Source of the DNA: Bradyrhizobium sp. AUGA SZCCT0158
GTDB taxonomy: Bacteria; Pseudomonadota; Alphaproteobacteria; Rhizobiales; Xanthobacteraceae
Direction of reading: 5' to 3'
DNA length: 64,000 bases
Assembly (NCBI RefSeq): GCF_018130065.1
Contig: NZ_JAFCME010000031.1
Span: 1 to 64,000, forward strand
Shown here one piece after another: positions 33,878 to 43,335 of the stretch (the first letter of the stretch is position 1; each line of letters starts with the position of its first letter). The position numbers and the translations under genes are program-made. Below the pieces are notes generated by a model. It saw only the letters and a list, made by a program, of their open reading frames with translations, had not been told where the DNA came from and ran no database searches.

Positions 33878-34738
33878 ATGAACTACCGACACGCCTTTCA
33901 TGCCGGCGGCTTTGCCGATGTCATCAAGCACATCGTGCTGGTGCGGATGCTGACCTATCTGCAGGAAAAGCCCGCCGCCTTTCGCGTCATCGACACCCAT
34001 GCCGGCGCCGGGCGCTACGATCTGTCCGGCGATGAGGCCAGCCGCAGCGGCGAATGGCTGACCGGCATCGCACGGGTGATGCAGGCACGGTTCTCGGAAA
34101 ATGCGTTGCCGCTGGTGGCGCCCTATCTCGACATCGTCAGGGCCTTCAACGCGCAAGCCGAGCTGAAAGCCTATCCCGGATCGCCCTTGATCGCGCGTGC
34201 GCTGCTGCGGCCGCAGGACCGCCTCACCGCGTGCGAGATCGAGCCGAAAGCCCACAAGCAATTGATCGATGCGCTGCGCCGCGACACCCAGGCCCGGGTG
34301 GTCGATCTCGACGGCTGGACGGCGTTGCCGGCCTTCGTGCCGCCGAACGAGCGGCGCGGCCTGGTGCTGATCGACCCGTCGTTCGAGCAAAAGGACGAGT
34401 TCGACAAGCTCGCCGACGGCTTTGCGGAGGCCTATGCGAAATGGCCGACCGGCAGCTATCTGTTGTGGTATCCGGTCAAGAGCCGGCGCATCACCGACGG
34501 CCTGGCGCGACATGTCGCCGCCGTGGCTGAGACCGGCAAGCCGGCCGGGAAATGTCTGCGGCTCGAATTCAGCGTCGCACCGCAGCAGGCCGGCGGTCCG
34601 CTCACCTCCACCGGGCTTCTGATCGTCAACCCGCCGTGGACGCTGGCGGGCGAGCTGAAGACCATTTTACCCGAACTGGAAAAGCCGCTCGGCCAGGGCG
34701 GCGCCGGCCGGTTCAGGCTTGAGACGCCCAAACCTTGA
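33878..34738 (+). CDS. rlmJ: 23S rRNA (adenine-2030-N6)-methyltransferase
   Basis: 286 residues starting MNYRHAFHAGGFADVIKHIV, the exact family opening, with the Lys and His needed for SAM and rRNA binding. IDTHAGAGRYDL is the SAM loop. The catalytic motif reads DPSFE where E. coli has DPPYE. LLWYPVKSRRITDGL and GLLIVNPPWTL complete the family pattern. It methylates A2030 of 23S rRNA in the free subunit. Confidence 0.95.
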   Translation: MNYRHAFHAGGFADVIKHIVLVRMLTYLQEKPAAFRVIDTHAGAGRYDLSGDEASRSGEWLTGIARVMQARFSENALPLVAPYLDIVRAFNAQAELKAYPGSPLIARALLRPQDRLTACEIEPKAHKQLIDALRRDTQARVVDLDGWTALPAFVPPNERRGLVLIDPSFEQKDEFDKLADGFAEAYAKWPTGSYLLWYPVKSRRITDGLARHVAAVAETGKPAGKCLRLEFSVAPQQAGGPLTSTGLLIVNPPWTLAGELKTILPELEKPLGQGGAGRFRLETPKP

Positions 34739-35064
34739 AGGCTCGTCTTGAACGCAATCCTTGAAAGCAAGCCTTGAAAGCAAGCCTTTCGAGGTAAGCC
34801 TTCAAGGCAGGGCATTGGGCCGAAAAGTGCGATTGAGCCATAGTCAATTTGCGCGGAACCGTATTATGCTCGGCCGTTATGACTGGCTTTACGTTCCGCT
34901 TCCGCGAATGGTTGCGGCGGAGTGATCAAGGCCTAAAAAAATCCAGACTGATCGGTGCGTGACCCGATCAGTTCAGGTGGCCAAGCTTCCGGCAGCGAAT
35001 ATCCGGTCGGCCGATACGCGAATTGCGCGTAGCGGCACAGCAATGCGGGGGAGGAGTTTTCCCG
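34739..35064. other. Intergenic region with short direct repeats; leader of the cold-shock gene
   Basis: 34743-34808 has repeated CCTTGAAAGCAAG units. At 34855-34878 GGAAC and CGTT stand 15 bases apart, a weak EcfG-like pair. The remaining 190 bases before the cold-shock start may be a long structured 5' leader, common in this family. No gene is supported. Confidence 0.4.
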
Positions 35065-35280
35065 ATGGCCATGACTGGTACAGTCAAGTTCTTCAATGGA
35101 GAACGCGGCTACGGCTTCATCAAGCCAGATGACGGCGGCCGCGACGTGTTCGTTCACATCACTGCCGTTGAGCGGGCCGGATTGAAGGATTTGACTGAAG
35201 GACAGCGCATTACATTCGAGGTTGAACCGGACAAGAAGGGCAAGGGCCCCAAGGCGGTCAACCTGGTGATTTCATCGTAG
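35065..35280 (+). CDS. Cold-shock domain protein (CspA family)
   Basis: 71 residues. GGGGAGGAG precedes the ATG at 35065. MTGTVKFFNGERGYGFIKPD and GGRDVFVHITAVERAG contain both RNA-binding motifs (KGFGFI- and VFVHF-like, here GYGFI and VFVHI). It binds single-stranded nucleic acid and acts as an RNA chaperone. The second RNP motif has Ile instead of the usual Phe. Confidence 0.93.
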   Translation: MAMTGTVKFFNGERGYGFIKPDDGGRDVFVHITAVERAGLKDLTEGQRITFEVEPDKKGKGPKAVNLVISS

Positions 35281-35362
35281 GCTGACGCGCGAGCTGAAGC
35301 TTCTCGGTGAAAGCGGACTGAAGTTTTGCCTGCACCAAATCCCGCTGAGCGCGAGGCGCGGC

Positions 35363-36202
35363 TCAGAACGTGGACGCGTGCATGATGTGGCCGCCGAGCG
35401 CCGGTGCGTTGCGTTCGCTCTCGGGGAAGAACCGCGCCGCGATCCTGTCAGGGCCGACATCATCGACATGCCGGAAGCCGGCCGCGCTCATGCGGGCGCA
35501 AAGCGATGCGGTATCAAAATAGCTCTGAAGGCTTTCGCCAACCGCGGCCACCCGCTCGGCAAGCGCTTGATGCGCCGCGCGGCCGGCCGGTGCGACCGAG
35601 CTTGCGGGATTGACATAGTCGAACACCACTTCAGCGCCGCCTTCGAGCTGCGCGATATAGCCGAGCGTCGAGAACATTGCCGTCTCGGTCAGATAGGGCA
35701 CCACGCCGAGCCAGCTGAAGAAGCTGCGTTTGGCGGCGACAAAGCCTGCGGCGTCCAGCGCTTCGGCCAATGTCTGCCGTTCGAAATCTATCCCGACATA
35801 AGTCAGCGTGTCCGGCACGGCGATTGTCGCAGCGGCCAGCATGTCGCGCTTGCGTGCTTGCGTGGCGGGAAAATCGACCTCGAAAATCCGCAGGCCACCC
35901 GCGAGCGGCGTCCGGTAGGCCAGCGTATCGAGCCCTGCGCCGAGCACCACGAGCTGCGTCGCACCATTTTTCACCGCTTCCGTCAGCGCTTCTTCCGAGA
36001 TGCGCGAGCGCGCGGCGATGAACCAGCGCAGCCGTGGCCCGGACGTGTGGGCCCGGGCATGGTCGAGCGAGACCTGGATATCGTCGCCGAGAATGCGTAA
36101 CGCCAGCGGATCCCAAAGGATCGATGCGTTATCCAGCACCTGATGCGCCGCGCGCAAGCGAGCGGCGCCCAACGCGGTCAGACTTGGCTGCCCCGGCTGC
36201 AT
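35363..36202 (-). CDS. SAM-dependent methyltransferase (leucine carboxyl methyltransferase-like)
   Basis: 279 residues. The order RWFIAARSRISEEALTEAV, QLVVLGAGLDTLAYR (SAM loop), LRIFEVDFPATQARKRDML and FFSWLGVVPYLTETAMFSTL is that of the bacterial LCMT-like family, also found in mycobacteria and often linked to O-methylation of small metabolites or polyketides. No such cluster is nearby, so the substrate is open. Confidence 0.85.
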   Translation of the reverse strand: MQPGQPSLTALGAARLRAAHQVLDNASILWDPLALRILGDDIQVSLDHARAHTSGPRLRWFIAARSRISEEALTEAVKNGATQLVVLGAGLDTLAYRTPLAGGLRIFEVDFPATQARKRDMLAAATIAVPDTLTYVGIDFERQTLAEALDAAGFVAAKRSFFSWLGVVPYLTETAMFSTLGYIAQLEGGAEVVFDYVNPASSVAPAGRAAHQALAERVAAVGESLQSYFDTASLCARMSAAGFRHVDDVGPDRIAARFFPESERNAPALGGHIMHASTF

Positions 36203-36239
36203 CGACGAATTTTAGGCGTGCCGCCGCGCACTGTCCACG

Positions 36240-36280
36240 AGACAAAAAAATCCCGGCGGCTTGGCGCCGCCGGGAGGCTG
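36240..36280 (-). terminator. Intrinsic terminator of the outer-membrane protein gene
   Basis: On the minus strand TCCCGGCGGC and GCCGCCGGGA pair around a short loop and are followed by seven T. It lies 32 bases after the barrel gene's stop. Confidence 0.85.
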
Positions 36281-36311
36281 CAACAGACGGTTTCTTTGCG
36301 TTTTCTTGATC

Positions 36312-36935
36312 TCAGAACCGATAGTTCACGCCGGCGCGGATCAGCCCGAAGCTGTAGCCGTTTGATGCTCCGGTGATGACAAAATTGGTGTTGGCGAGGT
36401 CGACATAGAGATATTCGACCTTGGCGCTCCAGTTCGGCGCAAAGCCCATTTCTGCGCCGACGCCCGCGGTCCAGCCCGCCGTGGTGTGGGATTCCGACAG
36501 GCCGAACGTGGTGGCGCGCAGTTCGCCGAAGGCGAGACCGCCGGTGCCGTAGAACATTACGTTGTTGAAGGCGTAGCCGACCCGGCCGCGCAGCGTGCCG
36601 AACCAGGGGTTGGAGAACTTCCACGGCGCGAAAGTGTCCGCCGCGCCGCTCGCGTTGATATCGCCCTCGAGGCCGAACACCCACGGCCCGTTCTGAAAGT
36701 TGTAGCCGGCCTGCACGCCGCCTGCGAAGCCCGACGGCTTGGTCGGGTTGTTGGCGACCGAACCCCAGGCATAGCCGAGATTGCCGCCGAGATAGGGACC
36801 GGCCCAGCTATAGGCGTTGAGCGGCTGATTGACGGTATAGGGCGCGCGCGATCCGTAATTCACATCGGCCGCCTGCGCCGACATCGTCCAGGCTGCGGCG
36901 ACTACCGCCAGCGCTCGCAAAACAAAGCTGCCCAT
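36312..36935 (-). CDS. Outer-membrane beta-barrel protein (Omp31/porin-like)
   Basis: 207 residues. The ATG at 36935 has GGAG seven bases upstream; a GTG at 36938 is next to it. The signal peptide ends SAQA-A. The mature protein is an eight-stranded barrel: YLGGNLGYAWG, VQAGYNFQNGPWVFGLEGDI, LRGRVGYAFNNVMFYGTGG and a C-terminal strand ending VNYRF, the BAM signal with terminal Phe. It resembles Omp31/Omp25-like proteins of rhizobia. An intrinsic terminator follows. Confidence 0.9.
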   Translation of the reverse strand: MGSFVLRALAVVAAAWTMSAQAADVNYGSRAPYTVNQPLNAYSWAGPYLGGNLGYAWGSVANNPTKPSGFAGGVQAGYNFQNGPWVFGLEGDINASGAADTFAPWKFSNPWFGTLRGRVGYAFNNVMFYGTGGLAFGELRATTFGLSESHTTAGWTAGVGAEMGFAPNWSAKVEYLYVDLANTNFVITGASNGYSFGLIRAGVNYRF

Positions 36936-37155
36936 CACTCAACTCCACTACGCAACAGCCGCACCCTTCCGGCCGAGGCCGGCTTGGTTACGGAATTCCA
37001 CTTTTTTCCTGTAAGATTTATCGAGAGTTTTAAGTTAAAGGGTTGTTAAGCCCTCTTACCGCCCGATCATCAGTCTTAAGAATGTGTTACCCGGCATGGC
37101 CTCGGTCGCCGCCGGCACGCTGGCGATGCCGGCCAGCAGCGCTTAATTTAGGCCC

Positions 37156-39270
37156 ATGGATCACGATTCTACCGACCATCCGAAAGCTCCGGGCAAGCCG
37201 CGGCGGGGTTCCCAGCCGGATTTGCTTTCAAAGGACCCTGCAAAGGACCCCGCGCAGGAGCTTGGCTCCGCCGATCTCGATCCGGCGACGTCCGCGGCCG
37301 AGGAGGAGGATGAGGCCCGCCTGCCGGAACCCGCGGAGGAGACCGCCGAGGACGCCATGGAGACCGTGGCCGAGGGCCCGCTCGCGGTCGGCCACGCCGC
37401 GATCGAAAATGCCGTGCGCCTGGCGCCGACCTCGGCCGGTGTCTACCGCATGCTCAACACCGGCCACGACGTACTCTACGTCGGCAAGGCGAAGAACGTC
37501 CGCAAGCGGCTTGCCTCCTACGCCCGCGTCAACGCGCCGCTGCCGGCGCGGATCCTGCGCATGATTGCGGCCACCGTTGCGGTCGAGATCGTCTCGACCA
37601 CGACGGAGACCGAGGCGCTGTTGCTCGAAGCCAATCTGATCAAGCAGCTGCGGCCGCGCTTCAACGTGCAGCTGCGCGACGACAAGTCATTTCCCTATAT
37701 CCTGATCACCGGCGACCACTGGGCGCCGCAGATCCTCAAACATCGCGGTGCGCAGTCGCGGCCGGGACGGTATTTCGGGCCGTTCGCCAACGCCGGCGCA
37801 GTCAACCGCACCATCACGGCACTGCAGCGCGCGTTTTTGATCCGCTCCTGCACCGACGGCTTCTTCGAGAGCCGCACCCGGCCCTGCCTGCTCTATCAAA
37901 TCCGCCGCTGCTCCGGACCCTGCACCCGCGAGATCGATTTCCCCGGCTATACCGAACTGGTGCGTGAGGCCAACGACTTCCTGTCCGGCCGTAGCCATCT
38001 GGTCAAAAAAGAACTGGCCGGCGAGATGGAGAAGGCGTCCGCCGAACTCGAATTCGAGACTGCCGCACTCTACCGCGACCGCCTCGCCGCACTGTCGGCG
38101 ATCCAGTCGCAGCAGGGCATCAATCCGCGCACCGTGGAAGAAGCCGATGTGTTCGCCATCCACCAGGAGGGCGGCTATTCCTGCGTCGAGGTGTTCTTCT
38201 TCCGCACCGGCCAGAACTGGGGCAACCGCGCCTATTTCCCGCGCGCGGAGAAATCCTTCACGCCGGAGGAAGTGCTGGCCTCGTTCCTAGCGCAATTCTA
38301 CGACGACAAGCCGCCGCCGAAACTGATCCTGCTGTCGCACGAGATCGAGGAAAGCGCTCTGCTGGCGGATGCCCTCGCCGTCAAGGCCGGCTACAAGGTG
38401 GAAGTCTCGACGCCGAAGCGCGGCGAGAAAAAGGAATTGATCGCGCACGCGCTGACCAACGCGCGCGAGGCGCTCGGCCGCAAGCTCAGCGATACCGCGA
38501 CCCAGGGCCGCCTGCTGCAGGGGATGGTCACGACGCTCGGGCTGCCGCATGCGCCCAAGCGCATCGAGGTCTACGACAACAGCCACATCCAGGGCACCAA
38601 TGCGGTCGGCGCGATGATCGTGGCGGGACCCGACGGATTTATCAAAAACCAGTACCGCAAGTTCAACATCAAGTCGGAAGGCCTGACGCCCGGCGACGAT
38701 TACGCGATGATGCGCGAGGTGCTGGAGCGTCGCTTCAAGCGGCTGTTGAAACCGCCGGAAGACGATACCGCCAAAGCAAAGGCCGCGATCAAGGCCGACG
38801 ACGATTCGTTTCCGCAATGGCCGGATCTGGTCATTATCGACGGCGGCCGCGGCCAGCTCAACGCGGCGAGGGAGATCTTCCAGACGCTGGGACTAACGCA
38901 AGTCACGCTGCTGGCGGTGGCCAAGGGGCCGGACCGCGACGCCGGCCGGGAAACCCTGTTCATGCCGGACCGCGAGGCGATCAAGCTCGAACCGCGCGAC
39001 CCCGTGCTGTATTTCATCCAGCGGCTGCGCGACGAGGCACATCGTTTCGTAATCGGATCGCACCGCAAACTGCGCAAAAAGGACATCCGCGAAGCGGGTT
39101 TGCAGGAGATTCCGGGCATCGGCCCGTCACGCAAACGTGCCTTGCTGCATCACTTTGGAACGCTGAAGGAAATCGAGCGGGCCTCGATCACCGACCTTGG
39201 CAAGGTTCCAGGGGTCAGCGCCGAAAGCGCCCGCAAGATTTTCGAGTTTTTCCATGCGCAACCGGGTTAA
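37156..39270 (+). CDS. uvrC: Excinuclease ABC subunit C
   Basis: 704 residues; E. coli UvrC has 610. It makes both incisions in nucleotide-excision repair. The extra part is an acidic, Pro/Ala-rich N-terminal tail (about 1-80). The GIY-YIG nuclease (about 91-175) has SAGVYRMLNTGHDVLYVGKA. The UVR motif (about 285-315) is EMEKASAELEFETAALYRDR. The second nuclease (RNase H-like) has IEVYDNSHIQGTNAVGAMI and DLVIIDGGRGQLNAA, and the helix-hairpin-helix end has IPGIGPSRKRALLHHFG. A shorter start inside the tail cannot be excluded. Confidence 0.96.
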   Translation: MDHDSTDHPKAPGKPRRGSQPDLLSKDPAKDPAQELGSADLDPATSAAEEEDEARLPEPAEETAEDAMETVAEGPLAVGHAAIENAVRLAPTSAGVYRMLNTGHDVLYVGKAKNVRKRLASYARVNAPLPARILRMIAATVAVEIVSTTTETEALLLEANLIKQLRPRFNVQLRDDKSFPYILITGDHWAPQILKHRGAQSRPGRYFGPFANAGAVNRTITALQRAFLIRSCTDGFFESRTRPCLLYQIRRCSGPCTREIDFPGYTELVREANDFLSGRSHLVKKELAGEMEKASAELEFETAALYRDRLAALSAIQSQQGINPRTVEEADVFAIHQEGGYSCVEVFFFRTGQNWGNRAYFPRAEKSFTPEEVLASFLAQFYDDKPPPKLILLSHEIEESALLADALAVKAGYKVEVSTPKRGEKKELIAHALTNAREALGRKLSDTATQGRLLQGMVTTLGLPHAPKRIEVYDNSHIQGTNAVGAMIVAGPDGFIKNQYRKFNIKSEGLTPGDDYAMMREVLERRFKRLLKPPEDDTAKAKAAIKADDDSFPQWPDLVIIDGGRGQLNAAREIFQTLGLTQVTLLAVAKGPDRDAGRETLFMPDREAIKLEPRDPVLYFIQRLRDEAHRFVIGSHRKLRKKDIREAGLQEIPGIGPSRKRALLHHFGTLKEIERASITDLGKVPGVSAESARKIFEFFHAQPG

Positions 39271-39384
39271 AGGGAGCCGATTCACATGACGTTCACCTGG
39301 ACGTTTCATTTGGCCGTCGCCTGCGACAGATCATCTGGGGCCTGCACGGTTGACCTTCACGCCTGAGCGGTATTGGTAAGACGG

Positions 39385-39999
39385 ATGAACATCGCGACCA
39401 CAAAGGGCCAGTCCAAGAGCCTGTCCCTCCCGAATATCCTGACCTATGCCCGCATCGCCGCCATCCCGGTGGTGGTCGGCTGCGTTTATGCCCAATCCAT
39501 CATGGACGGCCCGCTGTGGCTGCGCTGGGTGGCGCTGGCGCTCTTTATCGCCGCCGCCGTGACCGACGTTCTCGATGGCTATTATGCACGGATGTGGGAC
39601 CAGCAATCCGCCTTCGGCCGCATGCTCGACCCGATCGCCGATAAATTGCTGGTCGCGTCCTGCCTGTTGATGCTGGCCGCCGACAACAGCATCCATGGCT
39701 GGACGCTGTGGGCCGCCATCGTGATCCTGTGCCGCGAAATCCTGGTCTCGGGCTTGCGGGAGTATCTCGCGGCGCTCCGGGTCAGCGTCCCCGTGACCAA
39801 GCTCGCGAAATGGAAGACCACCGTGCAGCTGGTCGCGATCGGCTTTCTGATCGCCGGCGAAGCGGGTGAACAGATTTTCCCCCCGACCACCATGATCGGG
39901 ATCGCCCTGCTGTGGACATCGGCGATTGTCACGATCTACACCGGCTGGGACTATTTCCGCGCCGGCATCCACCACCTCATCAAGGAGGATGAGGGATGA
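39385..39999 (+). CDS. pgsA: CDP-diacylglycerol–glycerol-3-phosphate 3-phosphatidyltransferase
   Basis: 204 residues from the ATG at 39385 (a TTG at 39373 is in frame). It makes phosphatidylglycerol phosphate, the first step to phosphatidylglycerol and cardiolipin. The CDP-alcohol signature is complete: DVLDGYYAR, then G, then D and D (GRMLDPIADKL). Several membrane spans are visible (about 22-40, 45-62, 100-120, 150-185). The stop overlaps the moaD start (ATGA). Confidence 0.94.
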   Translation: MNIATTKGQSKSLSLPNILTYARIAAIPVVVGCVYAQSIMDGPLWLRWVALALFIAAAVTDVLDGYYARMWDQQSAFGRMLDPIADKLLVASCLLMLAADNSIHGWTLWAAIVILCREILVSGLREYLAALRVSVPVTKLAKWKTTVQLVAIGFLIAGEAGEQIFPPTTMIGIALLWTSAIVTIYTGWDYFRAGIHHLIKEDEG

Positions 40000-40247
40000 A
40001 GGTCAAATATTTCGCCTGGGTGCGCGAACGGATCGGCATTTCGGAAGAAATGGTCGAGCCGCCGGCCGCCGTGCGTACGGTGGACGATTTGATCGGCTGG
40101 CTCTCCCAGCGCGGCGAGACCTATGCCTACGCGTTCGAGAAGCCGAAGGTGATCCGCGCCGCGATCGACCATACCCATGTCAAGCCCGATGCGATGATAT
40201 CAGGCGCCCGCGAGATCGCGTTCTTTCCGCCGATGACCGGCGGTTGA
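39996..40247 (+). CDS. moaD: Molybdopterin synthase sulfur carrier subunit
   Basis: 83 residues with the ubiquitin-like fold and the essential Gly-Gly end (FFPPMTGG), which becomes a thiocarboxylate and donates sulfur to precursor Z. VKYFAWVRERIGI and REIAFFPP are typical. It overlaps the pgsA stop and lies eight bases before moaE, its partner. Confidence 0.94.
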   Translation: MKVKYFAWVRERIGISEEMVEPPAAVRTVDDLIGWLSQRGETYAYAFEKPKVIRAAIDHTHVKPDAMISGAREIAFFPPMTGG

Positions 40248-40255
40248 TCTCTACA

Positions 40256-40717
40256 ATGACCGCGACCATCCGCATCCAGCAAGCCGATTTCGACATCGCG
40301 CAGGAGATTGCGGCGCTGACCAAGGGCCGCAACGATGTCGGCGCGGTCGTGACCTTCAGCGGCATCTGCCGCGGCAGCGAGAATGGCGAACCGATCGCGG
40401 CACTGACGCTCGAGCACTATCCCGGCATGGCGGAGGCCGAAATCAAGCGGCACACCGACGAAGCGATGTCACGCTGGCCGTTGACCGGCCTCACCGTGGT
40501 GCATCGCGTCGGGCGCATCGCGCCGGGCGAGAACATCGTGCTGGTGCTGGCGGCGTCGGCGCACCGCCAGGCGGCGTTTCAGGCGGCGGAGTTCCTGATG
40601 GATTATCTGAAGGCCAATGCGCCGTTCTGGAAGCGCGAGGAAAGCGCGAAAGGAACCAGCTGGATCGAGGCGCGCGGCCATGACGACGAGGCCGCGGCGC
40701 GCTGGACCAAACCCTGA
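40256..40717 (+). CDS. moaE: Molybdopterin synthase catalytic subunit
   Basis: 153 residues. It converts precursor Z to molybdopterin using the MoaD thiocarboxylate. Visible features are GAVVTFSGICRG, LEHYPGMAEAEI, VVHRVGRIAPGE, VLVLAASAHRQAAF (catalytic region) and the Lys of PFWKREES. It shares the base A of its TGA with the next gene's ATG, so the operon pgsA-moaD-moaE-prmB-like is tightly packed. Confidence 0.95.
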   Translation: MTATIRIQQADFDIAQEIAALTKGRNDVGAVVTFSGICRGSENGEPIAALTLEHYPGMAEAEIKRHTDEAMSRWPLTGLTVVHRVGRIAPGENIVLVLAASAHRQAAFQAAEFLMDYLKANAPFWKREESAKGTSWIEARGHDDEAAARWTKP

Positions 40718-41700
40718 TGGCCAAACAGAGCAAGGCGCCCGTCAAACCCGGTCTGCCGAAATACACCAAGCCGAGATTTCCAAAAGTCCGCGCCGGCGAA
40801 TTACTGACGCTCCTGGATTTCGTTCGCTTTGCGGCAAGCCGCTTCATCGAAGCCGACCTGGTATTCGCGCACGGCACCACCGATCCGGTCGCCGAGGCCG
40901 CGTTCCTGGTCTGCGAATCGCTGCACCTTCACCCCGACCAGTTCGAGGCATTTGCCACCGCCCGGGTCACGGCGGCCGAAGGCAAGGCGATCCTCGCCCT
41001 GATCGAGCGCCGCGTCACCACGCGGACACCGACCGCCTATCTCGTCAACAAGATCTACATGCGCGGCCTGCCGTTCTATGTCGACGAGCGCACCATCGTG
41101 CCACGCTCTTTCATCGGCGAACTGCTCGACTCGCATTTTGGCCAGGAAAACGAAGGTGACGACGTGACCGGCGGTTCGCTGATCCCGGACTCGGCGGCGG
41201 TGGAAAATGTGCTCGACCTCTGCACCGGCTCGGGCTGCCTTGCCATCCTGGCGAGCCGGAGTTTCCCCAACGCCGAAATCGACGCGGTGGATATTTCCAA
41301 GGATGCGCTCGATGTCGCCGCGCACAATGTTGCCGATTACGGGCTGCAAGATCGCCTGACGCTGCACCGCGGCGACCTGTTCGAGCCGCTGGGCGACAAG
41401 CGCTACGACCTCATCATTTCAAACCCGCCCTATGTCGATGCGCAAGGCATGGCCGCCCTGCCGCGCGAATGCCGCGCCGAACCGAAACTCGCCTTCGACG
41501 GCGGCGCTGACGGGCTCGACATCGTCAGGCGGATCCTCGACGAGGCCAAACACCATCTGACGCCGGATGGCGGGCTGCTCTGCGAGATCGGCCGCTGCCG
41601 GCCCGCGCTTGAAGCGGCCTATCCGCAACTACCGCTGATGTGGCTCGACACCGAGGATTCGGAAGCCGAAGTATTTTATATCACGGCCGACGATCTGTAG
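40717..41700 (+). CDS. Ribosomal protein L3/release-factor-type N5-glutamine methyltransferase
   Basis: 327 residues. The Rossmann methyltransferase domain has VLDLCTGSGCLAILASR as SAM loop and ISNPPYVD, the NPPY motif that identifies methylation of a planar amide nitrogen. The N-terminal helical part with FVDERTIVPRSFI (PRSFI rather than PRPETE) points to PrmB-like L3 methyltransferases rather than PrmC. It starts in the moaE stop. Confidence 0.88.
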   Translation: MAKQSKAPVKPGLPKYTKPRFPKVRAGELLTLLDFVRFAASRFIEADLVFAHGTTDPVAEAAFLVCESLHLHPDQFEAFATARVTAAEGKAILALIERRVTTRTPTAYLVNKIYMRGLPFYVDERTIVPRSFIGELLDSHFGQENEGDDVTGGSLIPDSAAVENVLDLCTGSGCLAILASRSFPNAEIDAVDISKDALDVAAHNVADYGLQDRLTLHRGDLFEPLGDKRYDLIISNPPYVDAQGMAALPRECRAEPKLAFDGGADGLDIVRRILDEAKHHLTPDGGLLCEIGRCRPALEAAYPQLPLMWLDTEDSEAEVFYITADDL

Positions 41701-41822
41701 CGCGTTTTGGCGCTTGAACCGCCGGATTGCGCGGAAATATCACGCACCATTGGCGTTCCCGACGCAGCGCGAAACTGGTAGTTTGGCGGTAATTCCACTC
41801 CGCAATACCAGAGAGGCCTGCC

Positions 41823-43163
41823 ATGCTGGACAAGAGCCCCACCAAGGTCAACGTTCCGAACGACCTCGCCGCGCACTGGATGCCGTTCACCGCAAACCGC
41901 GCCTTCAAGAAGAACCCGCGGCTGCTCGCCGGCGCCAAGGACATGCATTACTTCACCGTCGACGGCCGCAAGATCATCGACGGTGCCGCCGGCATGTGGT
42001 GCTGCAATGCCGGCCACGGCCGCAGCCAGATTTCAGAGGCGATCGGCAAGCAGGCCGCCGACCTCGATTACGCGCCGCCGTTCCAGTTCGGCATCCCGCA
42101 GGCCTTCGAACTCGCAAGCCGCCTCGCCGATCTTGCGCCTGCCGGCCTCGACCATGTGTTCTTCTGCAACTCCGGCTCGGAAGCGGCCGACACCGCACTC
42201 AAGATTGCGCTGGCCTATCACCAGATCGGCGGCCAGGGCGGCCGCAACAGGCTGATCGGCCGCGAGCGCGGCTATCACGGCGTCGGCTTCGGCGGCACGT
42301 CCGTCGGCGGCATTGTCGGCAACCGCAAGATCTACGGCTCCTTGCTGACCGGTGTCGATCATATTTCCCATACCTACGACCGCGAGAAGCAGGCCTTCAG
42401 CAAGGGCGAGCCGGAATATGGCGCGCATTTCGCCGACGATGTGGAGCGGCTGGTCAATCTGCACGGCGCCAACACGATTGCCGCCGTCATGGTCGAGCCG
42501 ATGGCGGGATCGACCGGGGTGCTGCCGGCGCCGAAGGGCTATCTCAAGCGCTTGCGCGAGATCACCCAGAAGCACGGCATCCTCCTGATCTTCGACGAGG
42601 TCATCACCGGCTTTGGCCGGCTCGGCTTTGCCTTTTCCGCCGAACGCTATGGCGTGGTGCCTGACATGCTGACCTTCGCCAAGGGCGTCACCAATGGTGC
42701 GGCGCCGATGGGTGGCGTGCTGGTGCGCGACACCATCCACGACGCCTTCATGAGCGGCCCGGAACATGCCGTGGAACTGACCCATGGCTATACCTATTCG
42801 GCCCATCCGCTGGCTTGCGCCGCGGCGCTTGCCACGCTCGACATCTACCGCGACGAAAAACTGTTCGAGCGGGCGGGCAAGCTCGAACCGAAGTTCGCCG
42901 AAGCGGTCATGTCGCTGCGGAAGGAACCCGGCGTGGTGGATATCCGCACCGTCGGCCTCACTGCCGGCATCGACCTCGCGCCGCGTCCGGATCTGCCCGG
43001 CAAGCGCGGCTTTGACGGGCTCAACAGCGCCTTCCACGACAACGATTTGATGATACGGGTCGCCGGCGATACTTTGGTGCTGACCCCGCCCTTGATCATC
43101 AGCGAGGACCAGATCGGCGAAGTCATCGACAAGGTCGCCAAGGTGATCCGCGCGACGGCGTAA
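41823..43163 (+). CDS. Class III (omega-amino acid–pyruvate) aminotransferase
   Basis: 446 residues. A PLP fold-type I enzyme with MPFTANRAFKKNPRLLAGAK at the start, FFCNSGSEAADTALKIALAY (cofactor phosphate loop), LIFDEVITGFGRLGFAFSAE and the PLP lysine in LTFAKGVTNGAAPMGGV. The pattern fits beta-alanine/omega-amino acid–pyruvate transaminases. The amine substrate cannot be fixed. The AptA-like family is common in Bradyrhizobium. Confidence 0.9.
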   Translation: MLDKSPTKVNVPNDLAAHWMPFTANRAFKKNPRLLAGAKDMHYFTVDGRKIIDGAAGMWCCNAGHGRSQISEAIGKQAADLDYAPPFQFGIPQAFELASRLADLAPAGLDHVFFCNSGSEAADTALKIALAYHQIGGQGGRNRLIGRERGYHGVGFGGTSVGGIVGNRKIYGSLLTGVDHISHTYDREKQAFSKGEPEYGAHFADDVERLVNLHGANTIAAVMVEPMAGSTGVLPAPKGYLKRLREITQKHGILLIFDEVITGFGRLGFAFSAERYGVVPDMLTFAKGVTNGAAPMGGVLVRDTIHDAFMSGPEHAVELTHGYTYSAHPLACAAALATLDIYRDEKLFERAGKLEPKFAEAVMSLRKEPGVVDIRTVGLTAGIDLAPRPDLPGKRGFDGLNSAFHDNDLMIRVAGDTLVLTPPLIISEDQIGEVIDKVAKVIRATA

Positions 43164-43176
43164 GGGGCCTACTCTC

Positions 43177-43254
43177 GTGTCCCGGCCTTGAGCCGGGACC
43201 CATCTCTCCACATCCGATCTGCAACACGGGTCCCGGCTCAAGGCCGGGACACGC
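43177..43254. repeat. Inverted repeat (GTGTCCCGGCCTTGAGCCGG family)
   Basis: Arms GTGTCCCGGCCTTGAGCCGG and CCGGCTCAAGGCCGGGACAC are perfect complements around 38 bases. It is likely transcribed as a strong hairpin after the aminotransferase gene and may terminate it. Confidence 0.9.
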
Positions 43255-43262
43255 GCGCTGTC

Positions 43263-43287
43263 GGAACATTCGAAACCAACTCGCGTT
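43263..43287 (+). promoter_or_regulatory. EcfG-type (general stress response) promoter
   Basis: GGAAC at 43263-43267 and CGTT at 43284-43287 are separated by 16 bases, matching the alphaproteobacterial EcfG/RpoE2 promoter. It lies 48 bases before the start of the membrane-protein operon, whose genes are of kinds often found in this regulon. Confidence 0.55.
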
Positions 43288-43335
43288 CACTCCCGGCGGA
43301 GGCAATCATGCCTCTGCCGACGGAGGAAAGCTGAC